A stretch of 64,000 nt of DNA, taken from contig VYFT01000021.1 of the NCBI GenBank assembly GCA_009842245.1, positions 1-64,000 on the forward strand. The letters run 5' to 3'. How positions within the stretch are numbered: the stretch's first letter is position 1; every line of letters starts with the position of its first letter. Source of the stretch: Gammaproteobacteria bacterium (GTDB taxonomy: Bacteria > Pseudomonadota > Gammaproteobacteria > Pseudomonadales > Azotimanducaceae). Below the pieces are notes generated by a model that was not told the DNA's origin, did not search any database, and was given only the letters and a program-made list of their open reading frames with translations. The position numbers and the translations under genes are program-made. Below are positions 10,669 through 20,600 of this stretch, piece by piece.

Positions 10669-10790
10669 ATTCGACTTGTGAGTGACGATCTATGAAGAGC
10701 TTGCCCACGAATCTGACGACTACGATCAACGAAACAATCCAACACGGATGTGCGAGTACGTAAGCTCGTTCGTATTCCCGGTTTCTTTCA

Positions 10791-12008
10791 TTAGCCAACC
10801 ACTTTACCGTTGATCAATAATCGGTGGAGTTGATTAATTCCCGCCCAATAAGTCAATTCACGCGGATGTGAAACATTCCACTCTACCAGGTCCGCACGCT
10901 TACCTACCTCCAGAGTACCTCGATCCGTTAACAGGCCCAAAGCATCAGCCGCATTTCTAGTGACGCCGGCTAAACACTCTTCCGGTGTTAATTTGAACAA
11001 ACTCGTCGCAAGGTTCATTGCTAGTCTGACGGAACAAAGGGGTGAAGAACCCGGATTACAGTCGGTTGCTATCGCTATGGGCACACTATTCGCTCGCAGT
11101 TCATCGATCGGGGGAAGTTGAGTTTCTCCAAGGATTAAGAATGGACCCGGTAGAAGTACAGCAACAGAATCTGAGGAAGCGAGTGCTTCAACTCCAATCG
11201 CAGTTGTGTACTCAAGGTGATCAGCAGATAACGCGCCAAAGCTCGCAGCCAACTCCGCGCCACCACAATCACTGAGTTGATCAGCATGCAGTTTTACGTC
11301 GACATTTAATGACTTTGCCTTAGCGAACAACTTCTCAACTTGTGACGCAGAAAACGCGATAGTCTCACAGTAGGCATCCACTGCGTCTACTAGTCGTCGT
11401 TCATGTGCTTCTGGAAGTACATCGTTGGTCACGAAGTCCATGTATGCATCCGCGTCGTGCTGAAATTCTTCCGGGATAGCATGAGCTCCAAGAAACGTCT
11501 TCACGATACTCGCAGAACAGTTTTCTTCTAATGCTTGCGCCACCTCCAGCATAGTGATCTCGGTTCTATCATCTAATCCGTATCCAGACTTTACCTCTAC
11601 AGTCGCTACTCCTTCCCTCATCAATGTGCCTACTCGAACCATCGCGCTATCAAATAAGGCGTCCTGACTCGCATTTCGTGTAGCTTGCACTGTTGATCTA
11701 ATACCGCCACCCGCACGCGCGATTTCTTCATACGTTGCCCCGTTTAAGCGTTGCTCGAATTCCAGTGCTCTATCGCCTCCAAAAACCAGATGGGTGTGGC
11801 AATCAATGAGAGCTGGCGTCAACCAACGTCCATCGAGTCGCTGAACAGTCTTGGCTTCGTACGGTGGAAGTTCCGACTCACTACCCGCCCATGCGATCCG
11901 CTTCTCGGAGATAGCGAGGGCACCATTTGTAATCGCGCCGTAAGGAGTGCTTCCATCGCGCATTGTTGCCAGATTTACGTCAAGAAATAATTGATCCCAA
12001 GTGTGCAT
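10791..12008 (-). CDS. hutI: Imidazolonepropionase
   Basis: A cytosolic metal-dependent amidohydrolase that opens imidazolone-5-propionate to N-formimidoyl-L-glutamate, the third step of histidine degradation. The N-terminal metal motif DCHTHLVFGG has its histidines at about residues 71 and 73. VEVKSGYGL, FLGAHAIPEEF, VKLHADQLSD and IATDCNPGSSP follow in the order expected of HutI. The length of 405 residues is normal. I chose ATG 12008 (MHTWDQLF) because HutI proteins start about there. An in-frame TTG at 12038 would add ten residues unlike the family. The gene is divergent from hutF with only 78 bases between starts, and convergent with copy 3 of the giant membrane protein. Confidence 0.95.
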   Translation of the reverse strand: MHTWDQLFLDVNLATMRDGSTPYGAITNGALAISEKRIAWAGSESELPPYEAKTVQRLDGRWLTPALIDCHTHLVFGGDRALEFEQRLNGATYEEIARAGGGIRSTVQATRNASQDALFDSAMVRVGTLMREGVATVEVKSGYGLDDRTEITMLEVAQALEENCSASIVKTFLGAHAIPEEFQHDADAYMDFVTNDVLPEAHERRLVDAVDAYCETIAFSASQVEKLFAKAKSLNVDVKLHADQLSDCGGAELAASFGALSADHLEYTTAIGVEALASSDSVAVLLPGPFLILGETQLPPIDELRANSVPIAIATDCNPGSSPLCSVRLAMNLATSLFKLTPEECLAGVTRNAADALGLLTDRGTLEVGKRADLVEWNVSHPRELTYWAGINQLHRLLINGKVVG

Positions 12009-12029
12009 ATATCCGCAAATTCGTTCTAC

Positions 12030-12058
12030 CCGACACAATCATACCACAAACCTAAAAT
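12030..12058 (+). promoter_or_regulatory. Possible sigma70-type promoter for hutF
   Basis: In the 78-base hutI/hutF divergent region, CCGACA (12030-12035) and TAAAAT (12053-12058) are spaced by 17 bases. The -35 match is only partial. No clear HutC-type inverted repeat is visible here, so how the operon is controlled stays open. Confidence 0.25.
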
Positions 12059-12086
12059 AGTGCCCCTCTATGTGTTCTTCCGTTCG

Positions 12087-13442
12087 ATGACCAGCCTTTT
12101 CGCGAAACGAGCCTATCTAGAAGCTCGGTGGCACGAACAGGTGCGAATAACGATCGACGACGGAAAGATCACTTGTTGGGACGCTTCAACATCTCCTTTG
12201 CCTAGCGACGAGCTGTTCGATATCATTATTCCCGGTGTCCCGATTGCGCACAGCCATGTGTTCCAACGCGCACTAGCCGGTCATTGCGAACGTAAGAGCC
12301 CTAGTGATCGAGACGACTTTTGGAGTTGGCGCTCCAATATGTACAAATTGGCCGAAAAACTCAACCCCGACTCTCTCAAACCAATTGCACGACAAGCATT
12401 TTCCGAAATGTTAGCCGCCGGTTATACGTCGGTTGCTGAGTTTCACTACATCCATCACAGTGGTGATCGCATGCACGGTGCCAACAACATGTTTGACGCA
12501 ATAGTTGAAGCCGCTCAAGATGTTGGGATTCGTCTAACTTACCTCCCGATTCTCTACGAACGCGCTGGCTTCGGTCGATCCAATTTAAACACTACACAAC
12601 AGTTGTTCGCATTGAATTTGGATGACCTTTTCGACCACTTCAGTTATGCAAACGCGCAAGCAGACTCGTCTATGAGTGTTGGGTTGGGAGTTCACAGCTT
12701 GAGGGCGGTATCGGAATCGTCTTTAAAGCAAGTGGTAAATTTAGCGAAGAACGAAGAGTGTCCGATGCACATACACATCGCCGAACAAACCGGGGAAGTT
12801 GATGAATGCATCGCTACTCACGGCGCAAAACCTGTACGATGGCTGCTGGATAACTTTGAAGTCGAAGATAACTGGTGCCTCGTTCATGCAACACATTCGG
12901 ACGAAAAAGAACTAGCAAGCCTTTCGAGCACTTCGGCAGTAATCTGTCTATGCCCTACCACAGAGGCAAATCTTGGTGACGGGATTTTTCCAATGAAGGT
13001 TTGGAAGACCCTTGAAGGTGGAATTGCGATCGGATCGGACAGTCAAATATCGATCAACCCGTTTGAAGAGCTACGTTGGCTTGAATATGGACATCGTCTT
13101 GTTCTACGATCGCGCAACATTTACGCAAAAAAACCAAGTACCTATACCGGTGAGACGTTGTTTCAAGACGCGGTTCTAGGTGGAAATCGAGCGTGTGGAC
13201 ACTGGCGAACACCTCTTGCACCTGGCAGTAACGCAGATCTAATCACAATCAATGAAGACAGTCCCATACTGGCGGGACACAAATCTGATTCCGTTCTAGA
13301 CGCACTAACGTTTTGTGGAATTCACAACGCCATCGATAGAGTCATGGTATCGGGACAGTGGGTAGTAAAAGAAGGAAGACACGTCACATCGTCGAAATTA
13401 GAAGAAGAGTACGCCGAATGTGTGAACAGACTATGGAACTGA
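12087..13442 (+). CDS. hutF: Formimidoylglutamate deiminase
   Basis: HutF hydrolyses N-formimidoyl-L-glutamate to N-formyl-L-glutamate and ammonia, the fourth step of the five-step histidine route used by Pseudomonas. It belongs to the amidohydrolase superfamily. Visible metal-site motifs in order are VPIAHSHVFQRALAG near the N-terminus, GLGVHSLRAVS, HIHIAEQTGEVDEC, LVHATHSDE and IAIGSDSQISINPFEELRW. ATG 12087 (MTSLFAKRAYLE) fits the family start; the open frame runs further upstream but overlaps hutI. No strong ribosome binding site precedes it. The gene begins the hutF-hutU-hutH-hutG run, and its presence with hutG predicts glutamate plus formate as end products instead of formamide. Confidence 0.93.
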   Translation: MTSLFAKRAYLEARWHEQVRITIDDGKITCWDASTSPLPSDELFDIIIPGVPIAHSHVFQRALAGHCERKSPSDRDDFWSWRSNMYKLAEKLNPDSLKPIARQAFSEMLAAGYTSVAEFHYIHHSGDRMHGANNMFDAIVEAAQDVGIRLTYLPILYERAGFGRSNLNTTQQLFALNLDDLFDHFSYANAQADSSMSVGLGVHSLRAVSESSLKQVVNLAKNEECPMHIHIAEQTGEVDECIATHGAKPVRWLLDNFEVEDNWCLVHATHSDEKELASLSSTSAVICLCPTTEANLGDGIFPMKVWKTLEGGIAIGSDSQISINPFEELRWLEYGHRLVLRSRNIYAKKPSTYTGETLFQDAVLGGNRACGHWRTPLAPGSNADLITINEDSPILAGHKSDSVLDALTFCGIHNAIDRVMVSGQWVVKEGRHVTSSKLEEEYAECVNRLWN

Positions 13443-13499
13443 GTGATGCTTCTGTTCGCGTTCCAAGTGCATTAATTCAGTTTTTGTGGAGATAGCCTA

Positions 13500-15167
13500 T
13501 TGACAAATCCCTTACACCGAAACATAAAAGCTCCCACTGGAACTCAGTTACAAGCTAAGAGTTGGTTAACCGAAGCACCGTTAAGGTTGCTTATGAATAA
13601 CCTCAATCCAGAGGTAGGTGAACGACCCGATGAGCTCGTCGTATACGGAGGTATAGGAAAAGCGGCACGTAATTGGGACTGTTACGATGCAATCGTGCAA
13701 CATCTGAAAGCACTAGAGAGTGATGAAACATTACTCATCCAGTCTGGGAAACCGGTGGGAGTCGCAAAAACGCATCGCGATGCACCTCGAGTCCTGATCG
13801 CCAACGCCAATCTAGTTCCAGCCTGGTCTACGTGGGACCACTTCAGGGAACTTGATCGTAAAGGCTTGATGATGTTTGGCCAGATGACAGCGGGTTCTTG
13901 GATTTACATTGGAAGCCAAGGAATTGTTCAAGGCACTTATGAGACTTTCGTCGAATTAGGACGCCAACACTACGGGGGTGATTTGCGAGGCAAGTGGATT
14001 CTCACTGCTGGGCTTGGTGGTATGGGCGGTGCACAACCACTAGCTGCAACAATGGCTGGGGCATCGTTACTTGGAATTGAGTGTCAAGAGGATCGCATCG
14101 AGAAAAGACTCCAAACAGGATATTTAGATCAGAAAGCGGAATCGCTCGACCATGCACTACGAATAATCCATGAAGCAACAAAACAGAAAAAAGCAATATC
14201 TGTCGGAGTTGTTGGGAACGCCGCGGAACTGCTACCAGAAATTGTCGCCCGCAACATCTTACCCGACGCGGTAACCGATCAAACCTCAGCGCACGACCCG
14301 GCAAACGGTTACTTGCCTGCAGGATGGACCGTGGAACATTGGCAGGAGAAACGACAGAGTGATCCAAACGCTGTCGCTCAAGCCGCGACAGAATCCATAG
14401 CAGTTCACGTACGCGCGATGTTGGATTTGCATCGAGCAGGAGCTCCGACCTTCGACTACGGAAATAACATTCGTCAGGTTGCCAAAGATCACGGAGTCGC
14501 TGATGCCTTTGATTTCCCGGGATTTGTTCCCGCATATGTCCGCCCTCTTTTCTGTCGAGGAATTGGTCCATTTCGATGGGTCGCGTTATCTGGTGACCCT
14601 GAAGATATCTACAAAACTGACCAAAAAGTAAAAGAACTGATTCCGGATGACGCGCACCTCCACAACTGGTTGGACGCAGCACGCGCACAGATAAAGTTCC
14701 AAGGCTTGCCTGCACGAATTTGTTGGGTCGGACTTGGACAGCGCCACCGATTAGGCCTCGCGTTCAATGAGATGGTTCGAAGCGGGGAACTCAAGGCTCC
14801 GATTGCAATAGGACGAGATCACCTTGACAGTGGGTCGGTTGCAAGTCCGAACAGAGAGACCGAAGCTATGCGTGATGGTTCTGATGCGGTATCTGACTGG
14901 CCTTTTCTGAACGCTATGTTAAATGTCGCCAGTGGTGCTACGTGGGTGTCTATTCATCACGGCGGTGGCGTTGGTATGGGATATGCTCAACATGCTGGGC
15001 TGGTCGTGGTGTGTGATGGCTCTGTGGAAGCTGATCAACGAATTGCACGTGCTCTTTGGAACGACCCTGCTATCGGTGTAATGCGCCACGTCGACGCTGG
15101 TTATGAAGAAGCGCGGGAATGTGCAAAAGAAAACAGGCTAACCATACCGATGATGCCAACTGACTAA
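13500..15167 (+). CDS. hutU: Urocanate hydratase
   Basis: This NAD-dependent cytosolic enzyme hydrates urocanate to imidazolone propionate, the second step of histidine degradation. The 555-residue length and motifs such as [52 protein letters not shown] (NAD contact), DQTSAHDP and [18 protein letters not shown] are typical of the family. The start is TTG 13500; GGAG at 13488-13491 lies 8 bases upstream. It is 57 bases after hutF and 16 bases before hutH, so co-transcription is likely. Confidence 0.96.
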   Translation: MTNPLHRNIKAPTGTQLQAKSWLTEAPLRLLMNNLNPEVGERPDELVVYGGIGKAARNWDCYDAIVQHLKALESDETLLIQSGKPVGVAKTHRDAPRVLIANANLVPAWSTWDHFRELDRKGLMMFGQMTAGSWIYIGSQGIVQGTYETFVELGRQHYGGDLRGKWILTAGLGGMGGAQPLAATMAGASLLGIECQEDRIEKRLQTGYLDQKAESLDHALRIIHEATKQKKAISVGVVGNAAELLPEIVARNILPDAVTDQTSAHDPANGYLPAGWTVEHWQEKRQSDPNAVAQAATESIAVHVRAMLDLHRAGAPTFDYGNNIRQVAKDHGVADAFDFPGFVPAYVRPLFCRGIGPFRWVALSGDPEDIYKTDQKVKELIPDDAHLHNWLDAARAQIKFQGLPARICWVGLGQRHRLGLAFNEMVRSGELKAPIAIGRDHLDSGSVASPNRETEAMRDGSDAVSDWPFLNAMLNVASGATWVSIHHGGGVGMGYAQHAGLVVVCDGSVEADQRIARALWNDPAIGVMRHVDAGYEEARECAKENRLTIPMMPTD

Positions 15168-15183
15168 ATTTGGTAGACCGTCC

Positions 15184-16713
15184 ATGAAACTTCTAGTCGG
15201 TGATGCACCGACGACTCTGCATCAACTACGTCACACGTGGCAGGCACCTGTATCTGTGGAACTCACGGGCGAAGCATTACAACGAGTTGAGAGTTCGTAC
15301 CAGTATTTGAAGGAGTATCTCGGGAGCGGAGCTACGGCCTATGGCATCAACACTGGCTTTGGGAAATTTGCCACTAAGCCAATAGGGCTACACCAACTAG
15401 AGTTGCTTCAAGAAAACTTGATCCGATCGCACGCGGTCGGGGTTGGACCTCCATTGACAAACGACATAGTTCGACTTTGTATGGTCTTAAAAGTCATAGC
15501 ATTAGCGCGAGGATATTCTGGTGTTCGAGTACAACTTATCGAACTATTGTGTGCACTGATCAAACAAGAGATTTACCCGGTTATCCCAAGTCAAGGTTCA
15601 GTTGGTGCTTCCGGAGATTTAGCACCCCTCGCACACATGTCAAGTGTTCTGATTGGCGAGGGCAATGTGTCGCACGACAACAAAATCAAATCAGCAGCAG
15701 ATGCATTGGCCGATGTAGGATTGAACCCAATACGTTTTGGACCAAAAGCAGGACTTGCGCTTCTAAATGGGACACAAGTCTCCACCGCGTTGTGTCTAGC
15801 CGCGCTCTTTCGCTTTGAAAACGTACTGTCAGCGACGACACTTGCAGGCGTCATGTCCACTGACGCGATTCAAGGCAGTGACACGCCGTTTGATTCACGT
15901 ATTCATGAAACGAGAGGTCATAATGCTCAATTAGAGGTGAGCAAGTTACTCGGAGAGCTGATTCGCGGGAGTGAAATCCGCGCCTCACACCGCGACTGCG
16001 ACCGTGTCCAAGACCCCTACTCGATTCGGTGCCAACCTCAAGTCTTGGGGGCATGTATCAACACACTGCGCCACGTCGCCGAGGTTCTCGAAATCGAATC
16101 GAATGCCGTAACCGATAATCCGCTAATCTTTGCAAACGAGGCCTCGATACTATCGGGTGGAAATTTTCATGCTCAACCAGTTGCATTCGCCGCGGATCAT
16201 CTTGCTCTCGCGATAGCGGAGACCGGTTCTATTTCCGAAAGGCGGATCGCACTCATGATGGATCCTCCGCTTAGTGGTTTGCCGCCCTTTCTTGTTAGTG
16301 AAGGTGGATTGAATTCTGGGTTTATGATGGCGCAAGTAACGGCTGCCGCGCTAGCATCTGAGAACAAATCACGAGCCCATCCTGCCAGCGTCGACAGTAT
16401 TCCTACCTCGGCAAATCAAGAAGATCACGTAAGTATGGCTACGTTTGCAGCGCATCGATTACACAAGATGCTAGACAATACGGAGTACATTGTCGCCATT
16501 GAAATGTTAGCTGCCATGCAGGGCATTGAGCTTCGACGACCAATGAAGTCATCGGACAAAATTGAGAAGAGTATCGACATGTTGAGGGAGTTTTCTCCAA
16601 TCTATACGTCGGACCGCTCGCTAGCCCCAGAGATCGAAATCTTAGCCACAAAAATTAAAGACGGTACATTCAACAATATTGCGAGTGCGATATTGCCCTC
16701 TTTACAAACATGA
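15184..16713 (+). CDS. hutH: Histidine ammonia-lyase
   Basis: HutH removes ammonia from L-histidine to give urocanate, the first and committing step of the pathway. The Ala-Ser-Gly triad that cyclises into the MIO electrophile is at residues 142-144 within GSVGASGDLAPLAHMS. Other family motifs are YGINTGFGKFA, a region with NDNPL-type sequence (VTDNPLIF) and GGNFHAQPVAFAAD. The length of 509 residues is normal. The stop overlaps the hutG start by four bases, indicating translational coupling. Confidence 0.97.
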   Translation: MKLLVGDAPTTLHQLRHTWQAPVSVELTGEALQRVESSYQYLKEYLGSGATAYGINTGFGKFATKPIGLHQLELLQENLIRSHAVGVGPPLTNDIVRLCMVLKVIALARGYSGVRVQLIELLCALIKQEIYPVIPSQGSVGASGDLAPLAHMSSVLIGEGNVSHDNKIKSAADALADVGLNPIRFGPKAGLALLNGTQVSTALCLAALFRFENVLSATTLAGVMSTDAIQGSDTPFDSRIHETRGHNAQLEVSKLLGELIRGSEIRASHRDCDRVQDPYSIRCQPQVLGACINTLRHVAEVLEIESNAVTDNPLIFANEASILSGGNFHAQPVAFAADHLALAIAETGSISERRIALMMDPPLSGLPPFLVSEGGLNSGFMMAQVTAAALASENKSRAHPASVDSIPTSANQEDHVSMATFAAHRLHKMLDNTEYIVAIEMLAAMQGIELRRPMKSSDKIEKSIDMLREFSPIYTSDRSLAPEIEILATKIKDGTFNNIASAILPSLQT

Positions 16714-17504
16714 CTCCAGTGTACGACTTCGTCGAAGGAAGTACGCCGCTTCTCGTTAGCGTGCCACACGACGGATGTGAACTAGCTCCTGGTATGACAG
16801 AGCGAATGACTGCTACAGGACTTGCTTTGCCGGACACGGATTGGCACGTACGACGACTCTACGAATTTGCACCCAGCCTTGGGGCTAGTGTAATTTCTGC
16901 AAATTTCTCTCGGTACGTTATCGATCTAAATCGGCCATCCACAGATCATGCGTTATATAAAGGCCAACTATTCACCGGATTGTGTCCCTCAAAGACCTTC
17001 GCTGGAGAAACAATCTACGTAAACGGGGAAGAAGTCACACAACCGGAGAAAAATGAGAGAATTCGAAAATATTGGCAACCGTATCATGACAAGATCCGCT
17101 TCGAACTCGCTAGATTAAAGAACAAATTTGGATTCGCGTTACTCTGGGATGCCCACTCGATTCCGTCTCAGGTACCGTCGCTATTTACAGGAACTCTATC
17201 GGTTTTTAACATCGGTACTGTCGATGGGACAAGTTGTGATTATCGACTCACTGACAAAGTTCGTGAGAATGCTAATGAATCAGATTACTCCGTTGTCGTC
17301 AATGGTCGATTTAAAGGCGGTTACATTACTCGAGCGTACGGAAAACCCTTCGAGAACGTACATGCTCTACAACTTGAAAAAGCGCAACGCGCGTACATGG
17401 ATGAGGACACTCTAGACTACGATGAATCTGCGGCCGAAAGTTTTGTGGAATGTTTAGAATCTCTGCTCTCAAGCTACGTTCGCACAGCTCAGACCTTGTT
17501 CTGA
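16710..17504 (+). CDS. hutG: N-formylglutamate deformylase
   Basis: The last enzyme of the HutF/HutG branch, hydrolysing N-formyl-L-glutamate to glutamate and formate. The 264-residue protein carries LLVSVPHDG at residues ~14-22, DTDWHVRRLY, SRYVIDLNRP and LLWDAHSIPS, as expected of this zinc hydrolase family. It starts on an ATG overlapping the hutH stop by 4 bases and closes the run. No hut regulator or histidine/urocanate transporter is adjacent; the next gene is a convergent giant membrane protein. The following 160 bases contain no clear terminator. Confidence 0.94.
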   Translation: MTPVYDFVEGSTPLLVSVPHDGCELAPGMTERMTATGLALPDTDWHVRRLYEFAPSLGASVISANFSRYVIDLNRPSTDHALYKGQLFTGLCPSKTFAGETIYVNGEEVTQPEKNERIRKYWQPYHDKIRFELARLKNKFGFALLWDAHSIPSQVPSLFTGTLSVFNIGTVDGTSCDYRLTDKVRENANESDYSVVVNGRFKGGYITRAYGKPFENVHALQLEKAQRAYMDEDTLDYDESAAESFVECLESLLSSYVRTAQTLF

Positions 17505-17664
17505 GATTCTTCCGTTTTTCACAAAACTCAAAAATTTACATACTATCTTGCTATCTTTAGAATGGAGACGATATCTCTATTCCGGGAAAGCTACGAACTC
17601 TTTCCGTCTGCGTGAAAGCCCACTTTTAAAACCTGCAAGGGCATCACTTTCGACTCTAAAGTCT

Positions 17665-20600
17665 TTAATTCTCCGTGAGTGGTACCCACCGAACTGCATC
17701 GGCATAAATCGTCTTCTTGTCTGATGCAGCCGAAATCCAAACTTCGGTGCTCACTGAATCGACATCAAACTCACCTAACGTATTCCATCCGAAATCGGCG
17801 GTCGTTGCATCGAACTTCATAGTATTTGCCGTGTCACCAATCTTCACAACAATCTCCGTCTCATCAGGAGAAAACCTCTCGTACCAATCCGCCGGTAATT
17901 GCTGACCGAGCAGAATGGATCGTTCCCGGGTATTTTGCCCTAGATCTTCCACAGGCATGAAATATTCCAGACGCCATCGTCCCAGTACCGGCAATGAAGC
18001 ACTAAACTTAGCGTACGAAGGACGGTCAATCTTACCCTGGTACACAAAAGTGAACGTATGTCGATAGTTGCCATAGGCTCTGGGATCTGAGCGGCGAAGC
18101 CATCTTTGTTTTGGTGGTGGCTCACCGCGTTCCGGCAGGTATACCGGTAAGCCAAAGTCCCACTCTTCAACTATCGATGCACCTATTAAATCGCGCGCGA
18201 ACGAAATAACTGGTAAAGTTGCACGCGGTGGACTGTCGTACACGATCTCAAACGTCTGATCTAGATCGTCAACGATTATTTCTCGTGTCTCTGGAGGCGA
18301 CCACTGAACGTGGACAACATAAGGTTGCTGCGCTTCGTCGACGATTTCCTCTTCATCCAACAGGTCCGGAATATCAATGCGAATCGGTTCCCGATTTAAC
18401 GACAAATATGGTTCAAGGTAAACTACATCGATCTGTTGTGGTTCCCAAATGCTACGCACGGTTAATCGGACCGATTCAGTACCCCGTACAAGAAATGCTC
18501 TCGACTCGCTTCTTGTTCTTTCGCGAGTACCACCGTACCATCCTTTGTGGAGCCTTGAGACAGTTGCAAATCCATCATGGGGTTCCGCATTGTGAACAAC
18601 GATATTTGCTTCAAAAACTTTACCATACTCTGAATCGGGCAATCGCTTTAAGGATGGCTCAGCCGCGATGAATCCAGGTAAACCCTTCGTATTGAGCCAA
18701 TCACCTAACGCGTCTTCTATATCCACATCGATGCCGTTAGCGACGGTGACAAGGTCATCGTAACTGAATGACATGCCTTTACGTGTCTCAGCTAGCTCTC
18801 CGAACAGCGTAGCTGTTGATCGTCTCCCCAATAATTGCAGCATGATCCTAGATAGGGCTGTAGATTTCAAGCGTAAGACTCGCGATGACCTAAATGGTGC
18901 TTGGTCAAACGAAAGTTCACCTAGTGAATAACGCTCAAGATCGTTCCATACTTCAGATTGCATACCATCACGCTGTAGTACCAATTCCTCCCTACTGCTT
19001 GTCGGTTTGCTCCGTTTAACGTCGAACAGATCAAAGGTGCTTCTTTTTGCATTTGCTAAAGCCACTTCAAAAATGAACGCACGACCTGCTTTCGTCTCAA
19101 TTCGATCCTTACCAAAAACACTTCGATCAAAAAGAATCCGTTGGACGGCTTCTTCCATAACGTGCTCTAACGTAGTCGCACCCAATCCTGTGGTTGATAC
19201 TTGATTTCGAACAAAGTTTCTTGCAAAACCAATCGTTGGATGCTCGCCAAACACGTTGCTATTGAAATACGAGGACAACTCGGTGCCGTCGTTCCGACTC
19301 TGTATTTTTTGTTCTACAGAGAAAGAGAACTCGTCTTGATTGATATATTTGCCCCACCAAACTTCGCCGCTAATCGACACATTGGAGTTTGGTAGGGATG
19401 ATTCACGCATCAAAACCATACCAGTAGGACCCATGATGGTGTCCATCTTCCAGCCACCGCCATATATACGCAACGTTGTAGGTACTTCTACCAATGAAAA
19501 GAGTTCATAGGGATACACTAAACCATAGTCTTTGTACCAGTATAACGTGCTTAAGATACGCAAATTTAACGACTCCTCGAACTCGCTGAAAGCTTCAAAT
19601 CTACGCGAATGTTGTTTAGTGTATAGCACCTCAAACTCGATGTCTTCCACTACGATACTAGCACGCTCAAAATTCGAGCCGACTAACGTCATCTCAGGGA
19701 CAGGGTTCTTCGGTGCAATTTGAAAAATTGACTTTCTCGTGTCATTTTCTGGGATCCTTTGACGATGTCCTGGTCCAGCGACAAGCCAGTCCTTGGGAAC
19801 CGTCACCGTGAGATCAACCCTGTAGAGATCGCGCGGTCGTATTTCCAGTTCGTCTTCTCCGGTCGCGGCACCGGAAGTCGGGTACCACTTGATTCCAGAA
19901 GTCAATACAACAAACCTCGGGTGAAATACATAGCTTTCCGTTCCCATTGCGAACAGGTTTCGTACGTTTGCCCCAGCAATGTCTCTAGTGTTTACTGCTG
20001 CATCCAAATATGCAAAACGTGGATCGGGGCGACCACGAGCTGAAATTCGGACGAGTAAGGTGTGGATGTCGTGATCTTTAATGGGAACTTGTAAGATACC
20101 TTGATCGAAGTGATAGTCTTCAACTTCATCGCCTCCCACCCAAAGACTGGAAATCGTATATCCAGGATTCAACGATAGCACCACGAAGTCATGCGCGTTA
20201 TCCTCCGTTGGTAACAATTCGACTGTCAGGTCCAACTCTATTTTGCGACCTGGGGCTATGTTGACGCTACCACTTATCTGGATTACATCAGGAAATGTAC
20301 TCGGATCCAAAGCTTCGTGTGCGCGAACCCACCGCTGTACCTCGTGATGGCTTAGTTGCTGGTGGATCAACGATCCAACGACGATTAGAACACTCAAAGT
20401 GCAAAAACTGATTCCCGCAAGTCCGATTCGTACTCGGTTCGATAGTGGACGGGACCAACAATAACCAGCGACAGTCACAAATCCAGCAGTAAACAACAAC
20501 AAGGATAGTCGGTTAAGGAATATCTCGGTTGACAATACTCTGGGAGCGATTTCTGATGGAAATAGAGTTGCCCCTGTCGTAGTAATTAAGCTTCCCGTTA

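Noticed and set aside
12009..12086. HutC-type operator in the hutI/hutF intergenic region
   Set aside because: No CTTGT-x-ACAAG-like inverted repeat could be found; only a weak promoter candidate remains.
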